From Promerops cafer (taxonomy: Eukaryota; Chordata; Aves; Passeriformes; Nectariniidae), in NCBI GenBank assembly GCA_013398275.1, contig VZSE01004866.1, positions 2,498,783-2,562,782 on the forward strand: a stretch of DNA of 64,000 nt, given 5' to 3'. A program made the translations under genes and the position numbers. The notes below the pieces were generated by a model. That model was not told the origin of the DNA, did not search any database, and saw only the letters and a list, made by a program, of their open reading frames with translations. The stretch's first letter is position 1. Each line of letters opens with the position of its first letter. Shown piece by piece: positions 14,646 through 26,977 of the stretch.

Positions 14646-15165
14646 TGTCTGGGTCGGCGTCAGCAGCTACAGCAAACGGGACGGGAGCTGCAATGCGGTC
14701 TTAGAACTTTTTATTCTGTTATCGGTCTCATCTAACCCCAGGTGAGGGACACAGGAAAGATGACAAAGCTCATGCATACCACAGCAGAAAAAAACTCAGC
14801 TACGTTACAGGGTATTTCAATAGGTTTTCTTAGTCAATAGCATACTGTGAAACCTTAACAGACATTTTGCTCCAGCAAATCATTGAAGGGCACACGTGGG
14901 CTTGCTTTTAACAATACTTGCTTGTATACGCTAAGGAACAATACACAATAATCCATTATTAAGCTTAAAACTTTCTCCTATCTTGCTAAGCATATTTTCC
15001 TACTTTTTCACATCCTGACTCTGCTAGACTTAAAAACCCAGTTATTGTTCTTGTCCTTGTAGCAACCATCATTGTATCTATTTGCTTCCTAATTCACACA
15101 GCCAAGTTTTGAGATTCTCAGCTCTCTTTACCTTCCTGAGATCCTTTGCTTTTTTACATTTCCCA
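14646..15165 (-). mobile_element. Solo retroviral LTR inserted in the CR1
   Basis: This 520-bp segment interrupts the CR1 at a point where the CR1 sequence resumes directly. Plus-strand ends are TGTCTGGG and TTTCCCA. The flanks aatgtc (14640-14645) and catgtc (15166-15171) match at five of six bases, a target duplication. On the minus strand an AATAAA-type signal lies close to the 3' end, which gives the orientation. No internal retroviral gene is present. Confidence 0.8.
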
Positions 15166-15171
15166 CATGTC

Positions 15172-15334
15172 AGTATCTGCAAGGAGGTTGTCAAGAAGAT
15201 GGATCAGAGGATCAGACTCTATTCAGTGATGCCAAGCAACAGGACAAGAGGCAATGGGCAGAAACTGATGCATAGGAAGTTCCACCTGAATTTGAGGAAG
15301 AAATTCTTTACTGTTCTGAGCACTGGAACAGACT
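15172..15334 (+). mobile_element. CR1 continuation, first assembly copy (cut by N)
   Basis: CR1 3' sequence resumes after the LTR (gtatctgcaagg) and encodes the FHLNLRKKFFTVLSTGT word of the ORF2 C-terminal region. It stops at the N at 15335; the same bases recur at 15850-16012. Confidence 0.85.
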
Positions 15335-15335
15335 N

Positions 15336-15843
15336 CGTCAGCAGCTACAGCAAACGGGACGGGAGCTGCAATGCGGTCTTAGAACTTTTTATTCTGTTAT
15401 CGGTCTCATCTAACCCCAGGTGAGGGACACAGGAAAGATGACAAAGCTCATGCATACCACAGCAGAAAAAAACTCAGCTACGTTACAGGGTATTTCAATA
15501 AGTTTTCTTAGTCAATAGCATACTGTGAAACCTTAACAGACATTTTGCTCCAGCAAATCATTGAAGGGCACACGTGGGCTTGCTTTTAACAATACTTGCT
15601 TGTATACGCTAAGGAACAATACACAATAATCCATTATTAAGCTTAAAACTTTCTCCTATCTTGCTAAGCATATTTTCCTACTTTTTCACATCCTGACTCT
15701 GCTAGACTTAAAAACCCAGTTATTGTTCTTGTCCTTGTAGCAACCATCATTGTATCTATTTGCTTCCTAATTCACACAGCCAAGTTTTGAGATTCTCAGC
15801 TCTCTTTACCTTCCTGAGATCCTTTGCTTTTTTACATTTCCCA
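15336..15843 (-). mobile_element. Second assembly copy of the LTR (lacks 12 end bases)
   Basis: It is the same LTR as 14646-15165 at an offset of 678. It starts abruptly after the N at 15335 and is followed by the same target duplication at 15844-15849. It should not be counted as a separate insertion. Confidence 0.85.
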
Positions 15844-15849
15844 CATGTC

Positions 15850-16170
15850 AGTATCTGCAAGGAGGTTGTCAAGAAGATGGATCAGAGGATCAGACTCTAT
15901 TCAGTGATGCCAAGCAACAGGACAAGAGGCAATGGGCAGAAACTGATGCATAGGAAGTTCCACCTGAATTTGAGGAAGAAATTCTTTACTGTTCTGAGCA
16001 CTGGAACAGACTGCACAGAGAGGGTGTAGAGTTTCCCTCACTGGAGATATTCAAGAACCGTCTGGACACAATCCTGTGCCATGTGCTCTGGGCTGACCCT
16101 GCTTGAGCAGGGTTGGACCAGATGCCCCACTGTGGTCCCTCCCAACCTCACTCATACTGTGATTCGGTGA
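15850..16170 (+). mobile_element. CR1 LINE 3' end
   Basis: This is the typical CR1 terminal region: ctggaacagactgcacagagaggg-like sequence, then cctgcttgagcaggg, and the end gtgattcggtga. It completes the element begun at 13690 once the LTR and the duplicated piece are removed. Confidence 0.9.
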
Positions 16171-17139
16171 GTCTCCTCAACCATGTCCTGAGAGTTCTCC
16201 CTCTCCAGTATAGAATCCTGTTGCAGCACTCCCTGTCAGAGTATTGTCATAAAAACATCTATCTTTTGCTTGTAAGTAACCACATACTGCAAAAATCCCC
16301 ATTGAAGTGTGTACAGGAGTATCCCCCAGAATGAAAAGCTCTGTATGCATTCAATAATGAAATGCCCATTTCATGTTTAGGACCAGATGAAAGGACAGAT
16401 AAGAGCAACTGGAAACAGCTTGGATATTGCAGCTTCAGCCTCATAAGACTATGCTTTTACCCTACTATTCTAAACATGCCTTTTTTTGAAACAAAAATAT
16501 TTCATAAGGAATTTTATAATAATGGGAAAGCTTTTATGTCCCATCTGAAAGCCCTCCTTGAAACAGATTTAAAAAGAAAACATCAAGGAAGACATTAGGA
16601 CTGTACCTCACTCTTTCATCAGTATATATAGTTCATAATGCACATCAGGTGCCACGGGAACTGCTGTTCAAGGTTAAAGCAAGGTCCTTATGAAAGGGGC
16701 AATTACTCTCTAGTGACAGATAAGGAGAAGAAAGTCAAAGCTAAACCGTGTGAGCGGGAAAGGCAGGAGTGCTCAAAGTTAACCAGAAAAGCTACAAAAG
16801 CCTTTACCTCGGGAAGAGGCCACTCCAGCACCTGGCTGTGAATTCAGGTATTAATCTGTCACCACTAGTCCCCGACAGGCTGTCCCTGCCCACGCCTCAA
16901 AGGCAGCTGGCAGGAGCCCCAGCGTGGAGCAGACCTGTCACAGGACGGGAGGCCCGTGGGGCTGGTGGGCGCCGCGGGGCCCTCGGCTGCTCTGGGGGGC
17001 CGTGCCTGCACTCTGCTGGGCTGCTGTGAGAAAAGCCTGGATTCAGCATTCTTCTTAAGTACTAAAAGCATAATAAAAGCATGATTTTGAAAGGAAAATG
17101 AAAACCAAAGGTCATGTCCAGGAGCACCAAATTTGGTGG
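16171..17139. other. Intergenic DNA with a short GC-rich patch
   Basis: No gene was recognised. Bases 16860-17030 are strikingly GC-rich with several CpG (gggcgccgcgggg), unlike the AT-rich neighbourhood. It has no adjacent exon that I can identify. Confidence 0.5.
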
Positions 17140-17400
17140 AGGATTCCAGGAATCCCAGCTGCACCCATGGGAAGGTCTGGAGCCAGGAAGGCTCACCCTC
17201 AACGGAGGAGAATGAAATTGGGGAACATTTAGACAAGACAGGCATACACAAGTCCACAGGATGATGTGGGATGCATCCATGGGACTGAGGAATCTGGCTG
17301 ATGTCAGACAGGCTGTGGCCATCAGGGGAGGTTCCTGAGGACTGGAAACAAGCATCACTTCTGTCTCCCAGGAGGAGGACCTGGGAAACCAGCGTCCGAT
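17140..17400 (+). mobile_element. CR1 LINE fragment (ORF2 middle part)
   Basis: Phrases such as atcaggggaggttcctgagg and actggaaacaagcatcact correspond to the CR1 ORF2 region upstream of the reverse transcriptase. It is old and broken and lacks the 3' end. Confidence 0.75.
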
Positions 17401-19962
17401 AAGCCTTAATGTTGCAATGAACGGTGGTACATCAAAACTGTGTAACTTAAAAGTAACACCTTTCAAAGAAGAAGCTTTCTGGAACGGGATCAAGAAACCA
17501 AATAAGGCAGAATATTACCTGTGAAAATTCAAAACATAAGACTCTCACTAGAGAAAAATGCAGCAATATGAGGAGATGCAACTGTAACTAGAAAAAGGAG
17601 AAAAAATTTTAGTATTTTTGATTTTCAGGAGAGGAAAAAAAGCACATTTAGGTTCCTCAAGTGGATGAAAGGCACCTGTATAAAAAGAAGAGAATTCTGG
17701 CTGACTCTGGAATGGTAATTTACAGGGAAAATTGTAGTTCAAAGAAAAAATAAAGTATTTATTCTTTTCATAATCAAACATAAAGGAACACTCAAGGTCT
17801 AACTCTAAGGATAAAGAACATTACTAAGAAACAGTTTCAAGTTCTGCAACCTTCCTTCAACCTACTATCACAGCTTACTGAAAACGGGTTTCTTTTCCTT
17901 GCTGCTCTATAAACACCCATAGTGCAAGAGAAAACTAAACACAAAAGCTGGGAGCAACCTAAAAAATGCACCCACACCTTTAATAACAGGAACCTTCAAC
18001 ATTTTCAGGCATAATATGGTGAAGTGGACAAAGCCATTGAAGATGAAAAATGAGAAGATGCTGTTTCCTACCATTCCTTGGTCCCTGGGCTTTATCTTGC
18101 AATCGTATTACACGAAGCCTCCCTTTCCCAGGAGGAATCATCCTGGTTCTGTCCTGCAATGTCCTTCAAAGTGTCAGAAATGCTTCTCTGTCCCTGGGTG
18201 CACCACACCTGTTTGGTCTCCAAGGAGACCTCTTCAAGGTCCACAGACTGCCTGCATCATGATGTATTTTTTATGATATATCCAGGGGATCATATATTTG
18301 CATGCATATATATTTGCACAGAGAAAAAGTAATGACCTGCAACAGGCAGCAATGAACCATGCAACAGCTTGTGGTTAGGAGTATTTTTTTTAACAAACAT
18401 GGATACTTTTCCCTGTCCCTAACTGGCCCTCAGCAGACAAAAGGTCCTTTACTCACATATAGCACACACCAGGCTGCTGCACAAATCCTATCCTTTCTTC
18501 CTGCATCACATCCTGGAGCTTTAGAGAAGAAAACCACAAGGGGAAAAACACATGTCAGACAACCCTCATCACTACCCCTTTTTGGGCCCTGCTAAAATGT
18601 CAACTTTTAATTATTTTCTTTTGAATGAATGCCCATCCATGACAGGACTTTGAAAATCTCTTCAAAATATGTAATTTAGGGCTAAGTTCTTGTTTATGCT
18701 ACTCGGCTTCTAAAGTTACCCTGTCTACATGAGATTTTATAGCAAATAAAACATGACTGAGTACACATGAAATAATAAATTTGACCTCCTGTCCTGATTT
18801 TTTTTCATGTAATTAAGCTACACAGAATAATACAGTTTAATCATTGTTAGTTTGGGACTGGCATTTATATTTCATCTAGAGTTAATGCAGTCAAACTGAG
18901 AACAAAAGCAGCACAGAGAAAGGAGAGCCAGACCTCACTAAGTTAATAATTAATAACCACTGTGACGATATTTAACCCATCAGCGAAAACACAAAAGAAC
19001 TTTGGGCACTCTAGGTCTCACTGCAACAAACTGAGCACCTCATACTTTCACCAGTACATATGGTGCAGCAATCTTTTCAAGTGTAACACGATAACTCAAC
19101 ATGACTTCTCACAACGCTCCATCATCACCCCTGGATTCATCATTATTTTCAAAGGTATAATATGCAGTTTGGATTTTTATGGATCTCAGAAGCATAGATT
19201 TGCTTAATCCTGTCACCTGAGAAAACTCAACTTGAATCAGACCAGGGTTGCTGTACCTTTCCCACGCAGGGATACTCTCAAACCCCACAGTAGGCCGGTG
19301 GGAGAGTTGGAAAATTAACCTGTCAGCATAATACAAGCCTCTGTTTACCATTGATAATGTGACTTGGCCTGAGATAATATTTTCTGAAGCAGCAGGTCCT
19401 TTCACTATTACTGTTAGTGCTGCCTGAAAGTTTCCCAGCTGCCAGATCACATTTCTCACTTTTTAAAAAATATTATCAGATCACACTTCAATGGGAACAG
19501 GTATTATCCACAAGCTCACATTTAAGTAACTGCAGTATATAAATATGCTGCTTCAGTGAGCACAGATAGAACCATCCCCAAGACAACCACAACAGCAGTA
19601 AAGCAGCAAAAGTACAGACTGAAACATCATTTGTGAAAGCGTTCAATTTTGGTACTGATGAAGATAAACATCTGAACAATATTCTTAGATTGCTACATCA
19701 GGTAGCAAAAAAGTTGCAGGTTTATTTGGTCCCTTTCTAAAGATTCACTTCTTCAGGACTCTCAATTAATTCATAAACCCCAGGTACTTTGGATCACTCA
19801 GCCTTATCCTCTGTTACTTAGTCACGTACCAATCTATTGATGACATACAACTTTTATTTTAAAGCATTCAACTGGTGAAATATTTACTCCGGCAGCCAAG
19901 GCAGAGGAAAGAAGACAGGAGGAGAAGGAATGAGCTTAAGCCACATTACCAAGAGATGGAAG
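17401..19962. other. Intergenic DNA with one unexplained reading frame
   Basis: Mostly AT-rich sequence without repeats that I recognise. 18290-18316 has a small direct repeat of atatttgcatgcatatatatttgca type. A minus-strand frame at 19459-19109 is protein-like and is listed separately. Confidence 0.5.
19109..19459 (-). other. Unidentified protein-like reading frame (116 codons)
   Basis: The frame has balanced composition with words such as RGLYYADRLIFQLSHRP and AWERYSNPGLIQVEFS that do not look like random translation. A possible acceptor (actttcag at about 19425) and donor (TCAG then GTGACA at about 19222) bracket an open stretch. I do not recognise the family. It could be a lone exon, a pseudogene piece or chance. 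Confidence 0.2.
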
Positions 19963-20678
19963 GATCAGTGTCGAGCTTTGTATGGGTCTTGGGCCTTCAA
20001 AGAGACAGGAGCTGGTTGTTGGTTGTTGTGAAGTTGTTTATTGTATGAATACATCAGTCTTGAAGGCAAAGAGTTCAGAGCATTAAAGTCCATGCTTAAA
20101 GCTTTCTGGCATGGAGTCCTGATGTTCCAGGCAGAAGCAGTAAAAGCAGCAGCAGCCACTGCCACACCTTTCTTTTTCTTCTTTTTTTTTTTCCCTTCAA
20201 TCTTCTTTGACCCCAATACAGGGGGATTTTATTCATAAATCATCCAATCAGCTAAGAACACAATTCTAAACCATTTTTCCTGCACCTATCCAAGCTTGAT
20301 TCTACTGTATGAAAGTAGTGTCAGTTCTTACACAAAATCTACGCATTTAGTTCTATCTGTTCATGCAAAGAGTTCTATCTGTTCTATCTAGAAATGCAAG
20401 CAAAGTTCTGCTATGTTTTTGTTATGTCTGGAGTTAAGTTAATTTTGTGAAAGGTAACACTACTGAACTTTAAACTAGGCTTTAGGGCCTTTTACTAGCT
20501 AACGCAGTCTCTTAAGGCACTTAAGATATATTTCTACTTAATTAAAACTAAAACTTAGCTCTTACTTCATGCCTGTGTGGCTTAATATATTTCAGTTTCT
20601 CTAAAGGTTCTGATTCAATCCTTGCATTCCTCTCTCTGAGGGACTCAGGCTTCTATTTCATGCATTCCAACAGATCAG
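19963..20678 (-). mobile_element. Solo LTR with perfect 6-bp target duplication
   Basis: The element occupies 19969-20672 (704 bp). It is flanked by gatcag at 19963-19968 and again at 20673-20678. Its minus-strand ends are TGTTGGAATG and CTCGACA, giving the canonical TG...CA. An AATAAA lies about 80 bases before the minus-strand 3' end, as in an R-U5 region. A 6-bp duplication is the rule for class II (ERVK-type) avian elements. No internal coding part is present, so it is a recombined solo LTR. Confidence 0.88.
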
Positions 20679-23600
20679 AAGCCTCAAAAGCACTTAAACA
20701 TACCTCCCAGATCTGCAGCATCCAGTGTTCATTTAAAACAGTGGTAGTTTGAAGCAGTTAAGAAGGCAAAGAAAAATTACTATGAACAAAGCGTAATTAA
20801 AAGAGTATCTGCCCAAACTTGCCTGAAATAAAAGTTAAACAATGAATTATTTTCATAGATGCTAAATCAAATGCCAAAGATGGTATTTGAAATAGCAACA
20901 TTAACAAGACACACCAAGAAAAGTTAAGTTAGAAAGATTTACACTTGCCTTTCCATTGGACAAGACATGCTTCAATCCTAGAGCCATTTAACAGCAAGAC
21001 AGGGATGAAAACACAGTGCCTCTTCCTCAGGGGAAGAAAGGGGTAGAAAAGACTAAGATTCGAATTTGGAGATGTTATTTCAACATTGACTTGAAGTTCT
21101 ACAGCGCATGTAATTCAAGATGAGCTAGATTAGCAAAAACCTTGTATTTAAATGGTCTGACTTAATCTGGCTCACAGCTCTGTGGGCATCTGGTGCATGG
21201 TCAAACCCAGCCCTCAGGGATGCATTTTCCTTGGAGACCAAACACTGCAGCCTGGCTGAAAGAACTCCAAAATATAAATAATTAGGTAAAACAATAAGGC
21301 TGTACTCGATCAAAATACACCCATGACATTTACATCTTGAAGGATAAGAAAATAGCACCTGGGGTAAGGGACTGCTCTGCCATACTTGGATGTGTACACC
21401 ATGGGAAAGATCAGAAACAAAATTAAGGCAGAATTATGGCTGCAATAGAAGAGCAGAAGGCTTGGCTCACTCCAAAGATAACATTCTATATAAACTGTAT
21501 GAACTTTTTCATGTTCCTACTTCCAACTTTTAACAAATCTAGGAGTTACAAGTCTTTTCATCTCTTCAAACAGTTATGCAAAACTTATGGTATAATTATT
21601 CTTAATTCTACAGGCAATCAAAGACTTTTGTCTTGTAACTGGGGTGGAGCCCTGCCAATTCCCAAATGATGGCTGCAATACTCTTTACAGCTGCACTGCC
21701 TAAAAGTAGGAAAAAAGCACAATACCTACACAGGACAGGAAAGCGATAAAGTTCTAGTAAATTAAAAAGTTCTAGTCTACTAAGTGCAATGCTTCATCTC
21801 CCTGTGCCTGGCAATTCATCTTTAGGGGTAATATTTCCAGAAATTAAATGTTTTTTCTTCTCTGAGTGACAAAACGATGAAGACTTTATTACTCAAACAA
21901 GTTTCCAGCTCTGCAGACAAAGGCACTTACCACAGCCCAGTTCTGTCCCTCAGCTCCACGGCTACACTAAAGGTGACACAGCGGCAGATCAGTCGCCACC
22001 AACGCCGACAAGGAAAAAACAAGATGTAAAAGAAGTTACTTTGACTAAGGACAAAACCAGCACGTGCTTTCTACATTAAGCTACTACTACTTCAAACTTT
22101 ATGCCAGAGTTTCCAGGAAACAGCCAAGTGCTGCAAAGTTAATCAAAACAAGATGTCTCTGAGCCGTTGAGTACTGCAAGAGATCCTCCAGTGCTCAGCA
22201 GCAGGACCACCCAGAAATTTCTTTTAAGATGCAAGCCCAACGGCTGGGAAACCAACCTTCGGCAAGTTAAACCATTTCTTCTCCTGTGTAACATTATCCC
22301 TCCCCAGGACTGCTGTGGATAAATACACTCTCATTCACAAATACAGCTGTACACTTGAATTTTGCCTTTTCTGATCTCATCTAGAATCCCAGAGAAGTTT
22401 TGGCAAGCGTGACTATTAGATACAATTAAAAGCTCAACCGTGATAGTTCTTGGTTAATTGCAAACAGCACTGTGATTGTGCAGCGTAGCTACATTTGCAG
22501 AGAGTTCAAGTATCCTTGCACATCTTAATAATACTCAGTATTTGATAGTTGCTGAACAGAAGAGATACTGGGGAAAACGGTAGTAAGAATGCATCAAGCC
22601 CTTTTTTTAAAATAACCAGAGAAAAGTCACTTACAGTAATAGTTGCATTTTATTTTCTCTTTTAGTTTCAATGTGCAGTATTTTCAGCATTTTTTTTTTT
22701 AACTTAAACATACATCTAAAATTATATGCTTTCCGTCTCCCTTGAGTACAATTGCTTTTCAGGTTGGGGCTCCAAGCCTTTGCTCATCATTGCCCTCAAA
22801 CTATACCCCACGACAGGGTGCGTTACCTTATCCTTGTCAAGTTTATCCAACCTGATGGTGTGTATACACGGACTGATGGGAATGATGAGCTCACACAAAA
22901 TGCACGTGACTAAAGCAGCACACGCTTCACAAATGCTCTGCAGCATTTATACCCAGTTACCTGAATGCAGCTAAAAACTTGATATACAGTAGAAGCTCTC
23001 CTGGGTATGACTGTGGGATTCTCAAGATTTTTAAATGGAAACTTAGGTAGCATGCACAAAGAGTTCCCCCAAAATCTCGGTATTAGGTTAAATTAACATA
23101 ATTTATTTCCCCAAAATTTTGCTACATTGCTTACTCTAAGTTTCTACAGCAGCTTGTTTTCACTTTAAAATACTTAAACTACTTAAAAACTACCAAAGTA
23201 TTTTGCCCTCTTGTAACTTTCATCAATTGTGTCCTTAGAACCAAAACTGTTTTCAAAGAGCAAAGCACCTACCATTGTCACTCAGTTGATTTTTACCTTT
23301 AGTAGAAAGTTTAGTTGGGATTGTACATGGAAAAAGTCTGATTTACGCAATGAATGTACTCAATTAGTTCCTCGTCTTCTCCCATCCCTTTCAACCACCA
23401 GGTAAGATCCTGAATGACTGAATTTAATTTAACTGCTTATTGCTATTATTTATTGCTCATTATACCCTAAAATTTCTTTTATTATGGAAGCATAAATGCT
23501 CAGCCCTGACAGCTCCACAAAATCGTAAGACAAACCAGGTCTGCTGGTCTTGGAGAACTGTCTCTGCAGTGTTTTTGATACAACCTCCTTATCTGCTATA

Positions 23601-24044
23601 TAGTTAAAAGCCACTGAAAAAGGAGAATGGCAAGACAGGATGCTCTTAAGGCAAATCTACTAGATATCAACAAATTACTTTTAACCCAAAAGGTTCCACT
23701 TGTTCCCCCCTTCACTTGACCTAAATCTGTTCACTCATTACTCAGTGCTTTCGGAATGCTGCTGGTGGTTAAAAAACAAGCAATGTCTTGGTGCTAAGAA
23801 GGCATTCCTACCAAAGCAAAAGTAACATACAATGATTTACTAGATGCTTTAGGCAAGAAATGACATCTAAGTATACACTTTAGAGAAGATTTAAATAAAC
23901 TCACATTCGATTGCAACTGGAAAACAACATAAGTAGTAAAGAAAATACTTAGAATCCTGCAAACAAGAACTGGTTTACAATACAACTGGTTGTTGTTTGC
24001 AACTCCTCACTCTTGCACTCAGTGCAAGGGAGGGGGCATGCTGA
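20679..24044. other. Region downstream of HTT, no gene recognised
   Basis: No repeat or exon was identified with confidence. An alternative HTT poly(A) signal may lie at 22653-22648. A 74-codon minus-strand frame ends at 22722 and is listed separately. Confidence 0.5.
22722..22946 (-). other. Unidentified short reading frame (74 codons)
   Basis: The C-terminal 40 residues (RLDKLDKDKVTHPVVGY onward) are rich in charged residues and read like real protein, while the N-terminal part is Cys/Ile-rich. It lies on the same strand as HTT and 4.5 kb past its stop. I do not recognise it. Without a second species it cannot be told from chance. Confidence 0.15.
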
Positions 24045-24063
24045 AAGGAAACACAAAGCAAAC

Positions 24064-24069
24064 TTTATT
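24064..24069 (-). terminator. Candidate poly(A) signal of HTT
   Basis: The minus strand reads AATAAAGTTTGC, followed within 20 bases by the GU-rich TTTGTGTTTCC, a good downstream element. It lies 3.34 kb past the stop codon. Other AATAAA hexamers at 25473-25468 and 22653-22648 have less convincing downstream sequence. Confidence 0.5.
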
Positions 24070-25831
24070 TAACGGGCCAGTGGGTAGCTGGTCCAAAAGC
24101 TATTTGTAACAAGTTGGTTGGCATACATTGCTCTTAGGGGAGGGCCACATTATAGATTTAGTAATGTAGTTTCTTTGACAACTGAATTGTAACTGAAGTT
24201 TTAAACCTTAATCTGTCTCAAGTATGCTCCCCCATCAAGCCATACCTCTCATCTTGTAAGGCTGCAAAGAAGCCACTTTCACTGCAAAGCACATTAAAGA
24301 TGCTGTCTGCTTTGTTTAGCCAGGATACCAATGTATGTCTTAAAACCAAACACATTTCTACCCTGATCTCAATAAAAAAATGAACAATTTTTCAGAATTA
24401 GCTTTCTGTTTACAGTGAGTTAAAAACACTCTGTGAAATTAAATCTTGCATAGAGTCAATCTCAAAGGACAAGCAGTATTTTTACTTCCTTTAAATCCAA
24501 CATCAGAATCCCTCAATGGCCACTGTTCTGCTCTTACTGGCCCTACGGCACACCTCGTGGCTCATGTCACTAAAAGCAGACAGGAGTGATTTTGAGTATG
24601 ATTTCATTCCAAAAGAAATGAGGGTGTGGAAAGAATGTCTAGGAAGAAGACAGGAAAGTGTGCTGCAGTGAAATGTCTGAACTGAAGCACTACTGCAGTG
24701 TGCTCCCACACTAGGAAGACCCTTAAGCTACAACTCCCTCAGGTCACAGAGAATTTCCTAAGAGGAGATGCCCTTCTTTAGACACTTTGGACACATTAAT
24801 ATACTACAACAAATCTCCAAGAGAGGTTAAAACAGATGAAGTTACTACCAGTGAATCTTTGTGACATTAGAACTGAGTGCATCTTGTCTTGAAACAGGTA
24901 ATGCAAATATTTGCTCTAAGGCTGGCAAGAGGCATTTGAGGAATGGGGAGTCTGTCATATCTAATGTTTTTCACCCAGCTGTGCTGACTGCTTAATTCAA
25001 TGTATTTCTTCACTGGCTTGAAAGATTCTATAGAAAGTTCCAAGCTGGTTTGGAAAGTTTCATAAAGGGTCTAGCTCCCGTGATCCCAAGGTAAAGTAAT
25101 CAGCTGGTCTGTGTTAATCATGAGGAGCTTAAAATTATGAAGAATTTAACAGTTTCATAACACAACATATACTGTTATATGGTGATAATTTGACTAACCT
25201 GATGCTTAAAAAATATATTAAAATCTGTTTTAAATTCTGGAAAATAGCTTACAAAAATATTTTCACTTAAACTATATATCATACAAAAACTGACTGGTGT
25301 GTGGGTTTACAGTACAAAACGATTATTGGTGATTACAAAAGGGAATAGTGATCTATACTACCTCTTAATGCAAACACAGGGCATTGTATCTCACTGCCTG
25401 GAATAAGACTTTTATCAGAACTGAGATAATTTCAAATATAACTCAAGAACTTTCAAACAGTATCTATTTTATTAAACCTTTTTCTGAAATCCTGTTCAGT
25501 TTCTTTTAAAAATCACCACAGTGCTGTGGCCCAAGGAAGAAGAGTAACCCAACTAAGGACAGAAATAATTGCTCTAGATAATAAGACCTGTAGAGAGCTA
25601 AATACAGCAACATCTACAGTTGTTTCTACTGCCCATACTATCAATTTCCTCTACCAGTTTCTAAAAGGAAGCGACACCAGCGGACAATTCCTTTGTAATC
25701 AATTTACGGGCAGAAGCAACAATTTTTGGTCTAGATTGGAATTAGTTTAAATACATGGGTTTAATAAATACAAATATACACATCTGTATACATTAAATGC
25801 TGTCACATGTGTATAATTTCAACATATACAT

Positions 25832-25839
25832 TATATACA
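25832..25839 (-). promoter_or_regulatory. Second candidate Pumilio site
   Basis: The minus strand reads TGTATATA inside the predicted 3'UTR. It lies in a cluster of ta/ca-rich words, so it may simply reflect local composition. Confidence 0.25.
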
Positions 25840-26977
25840 GAAATACATACAGTACATGCTCCTCCTGACAACACTATCTCATTTTTCCAAGTGTCACCAA
25901 AAGGTGTGATAAGAAAATGAAGAGAGGTTAAATGTAGGATCTGACTGAGAACCAAGGTATCATTTCTCTATAATGAAAGACTTAAATACAACTAAAGACA
26001 AATGCTATGCTAGATTTCCTCATGTAAAGCTTAGGAATCAATGGCATTCCCTGGATGGTGAGTAAAAGCTAAATCTGGCCCTGTGTAGTGTCCTGAAATT
26101 CATGGATATTTGTGTTTGTGTCTAAAGCATTATAGATACAACAGGTAATAAAAGAGGTTGTGTAATCTAACAATTTAGCCAGTCCCAAAGTAGACCACAG
26201 CAGCCTTCTGATTCTTTACTGCTACCATATATTTGTTCACATGACAGTGGTCCAGATGACTCCATGGTCTCAGTTAGGAAAGGTCAAATGGTTGCTGACT
26301 ACTGGGGAGCTTGCACCATTTTGTCTCTTAAAATGCTGTGTAGCAAATAAGAGCAGTTTCTTTAGTATCTAAAGTTTGATCCAGAGTGACTAGTCCTCTT
26401 TTTTACCATTACGTCTCAAAATAAAGGAATTCAAAAGAAGCTACAGTAAAGTGGATCGCAAGAATGCCTCCTTAGTACAGTTTCTCAAGACAAATTAATC
26501 AACATATTCCAGTTTTAAAGCACTTTAAGAAAAAGTGAGATGCAAAACAAGATGTAATCTGTACATTAAGATGGATTTCCAAAAGGAACATGAATTCAAG
26601 AATGAGGGAAAAAAATGAGGACGAGACAGATGTCAAGACATTCAGTAGCATGGCTTTTGTTCTTCTCCAAATACAGCACAGCTCATGCACCACACATCTT
26701 ACAATTTTACATACTGTACATAATATAGAAATATTTAAGTTAAAATTTCTTTCACTGATATACTGTACTCAAAATTGAAATCCTGAGAAGAAAAAAGAAA
26801 AATGTGTGGTTACGTATGTGCACTATATCTCTGGTATCACCAACACATACACCACTGGATATCAGAAAATCCAGAGAGAAATTTCATGCTGGAAGTGTAA
26901 ATCATAAAAACCATTTTCTCTTTTCCTTGTTTGGGAGAGACATTAGGAAACAAATTCTATTCTGTACCACACAACAG

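Larger units (their letters stand above)
14658..16012. repeat. False tandem duplication around single N (677 bp x 2)
   Basis: 14658-15334 and 15336-16012 are the same 677 bases, differing in my reading only at 14823 (g) against 15501 (a). They are separated by one N at 15335. The break falls 12 bases inside the LTR on one side and inside CR1 on the other, as expected for repeat-limited contigs whose overlapping ends were not merged. Confidence 0.9.

Noticed and set aside
20170..20220. Lysine-rich N-terminal coding segment on the minus strand (20216-19965)
   Set aside because: The run is a T-rich tract inside the LTR; the frame has no retroviral or cellular domain.
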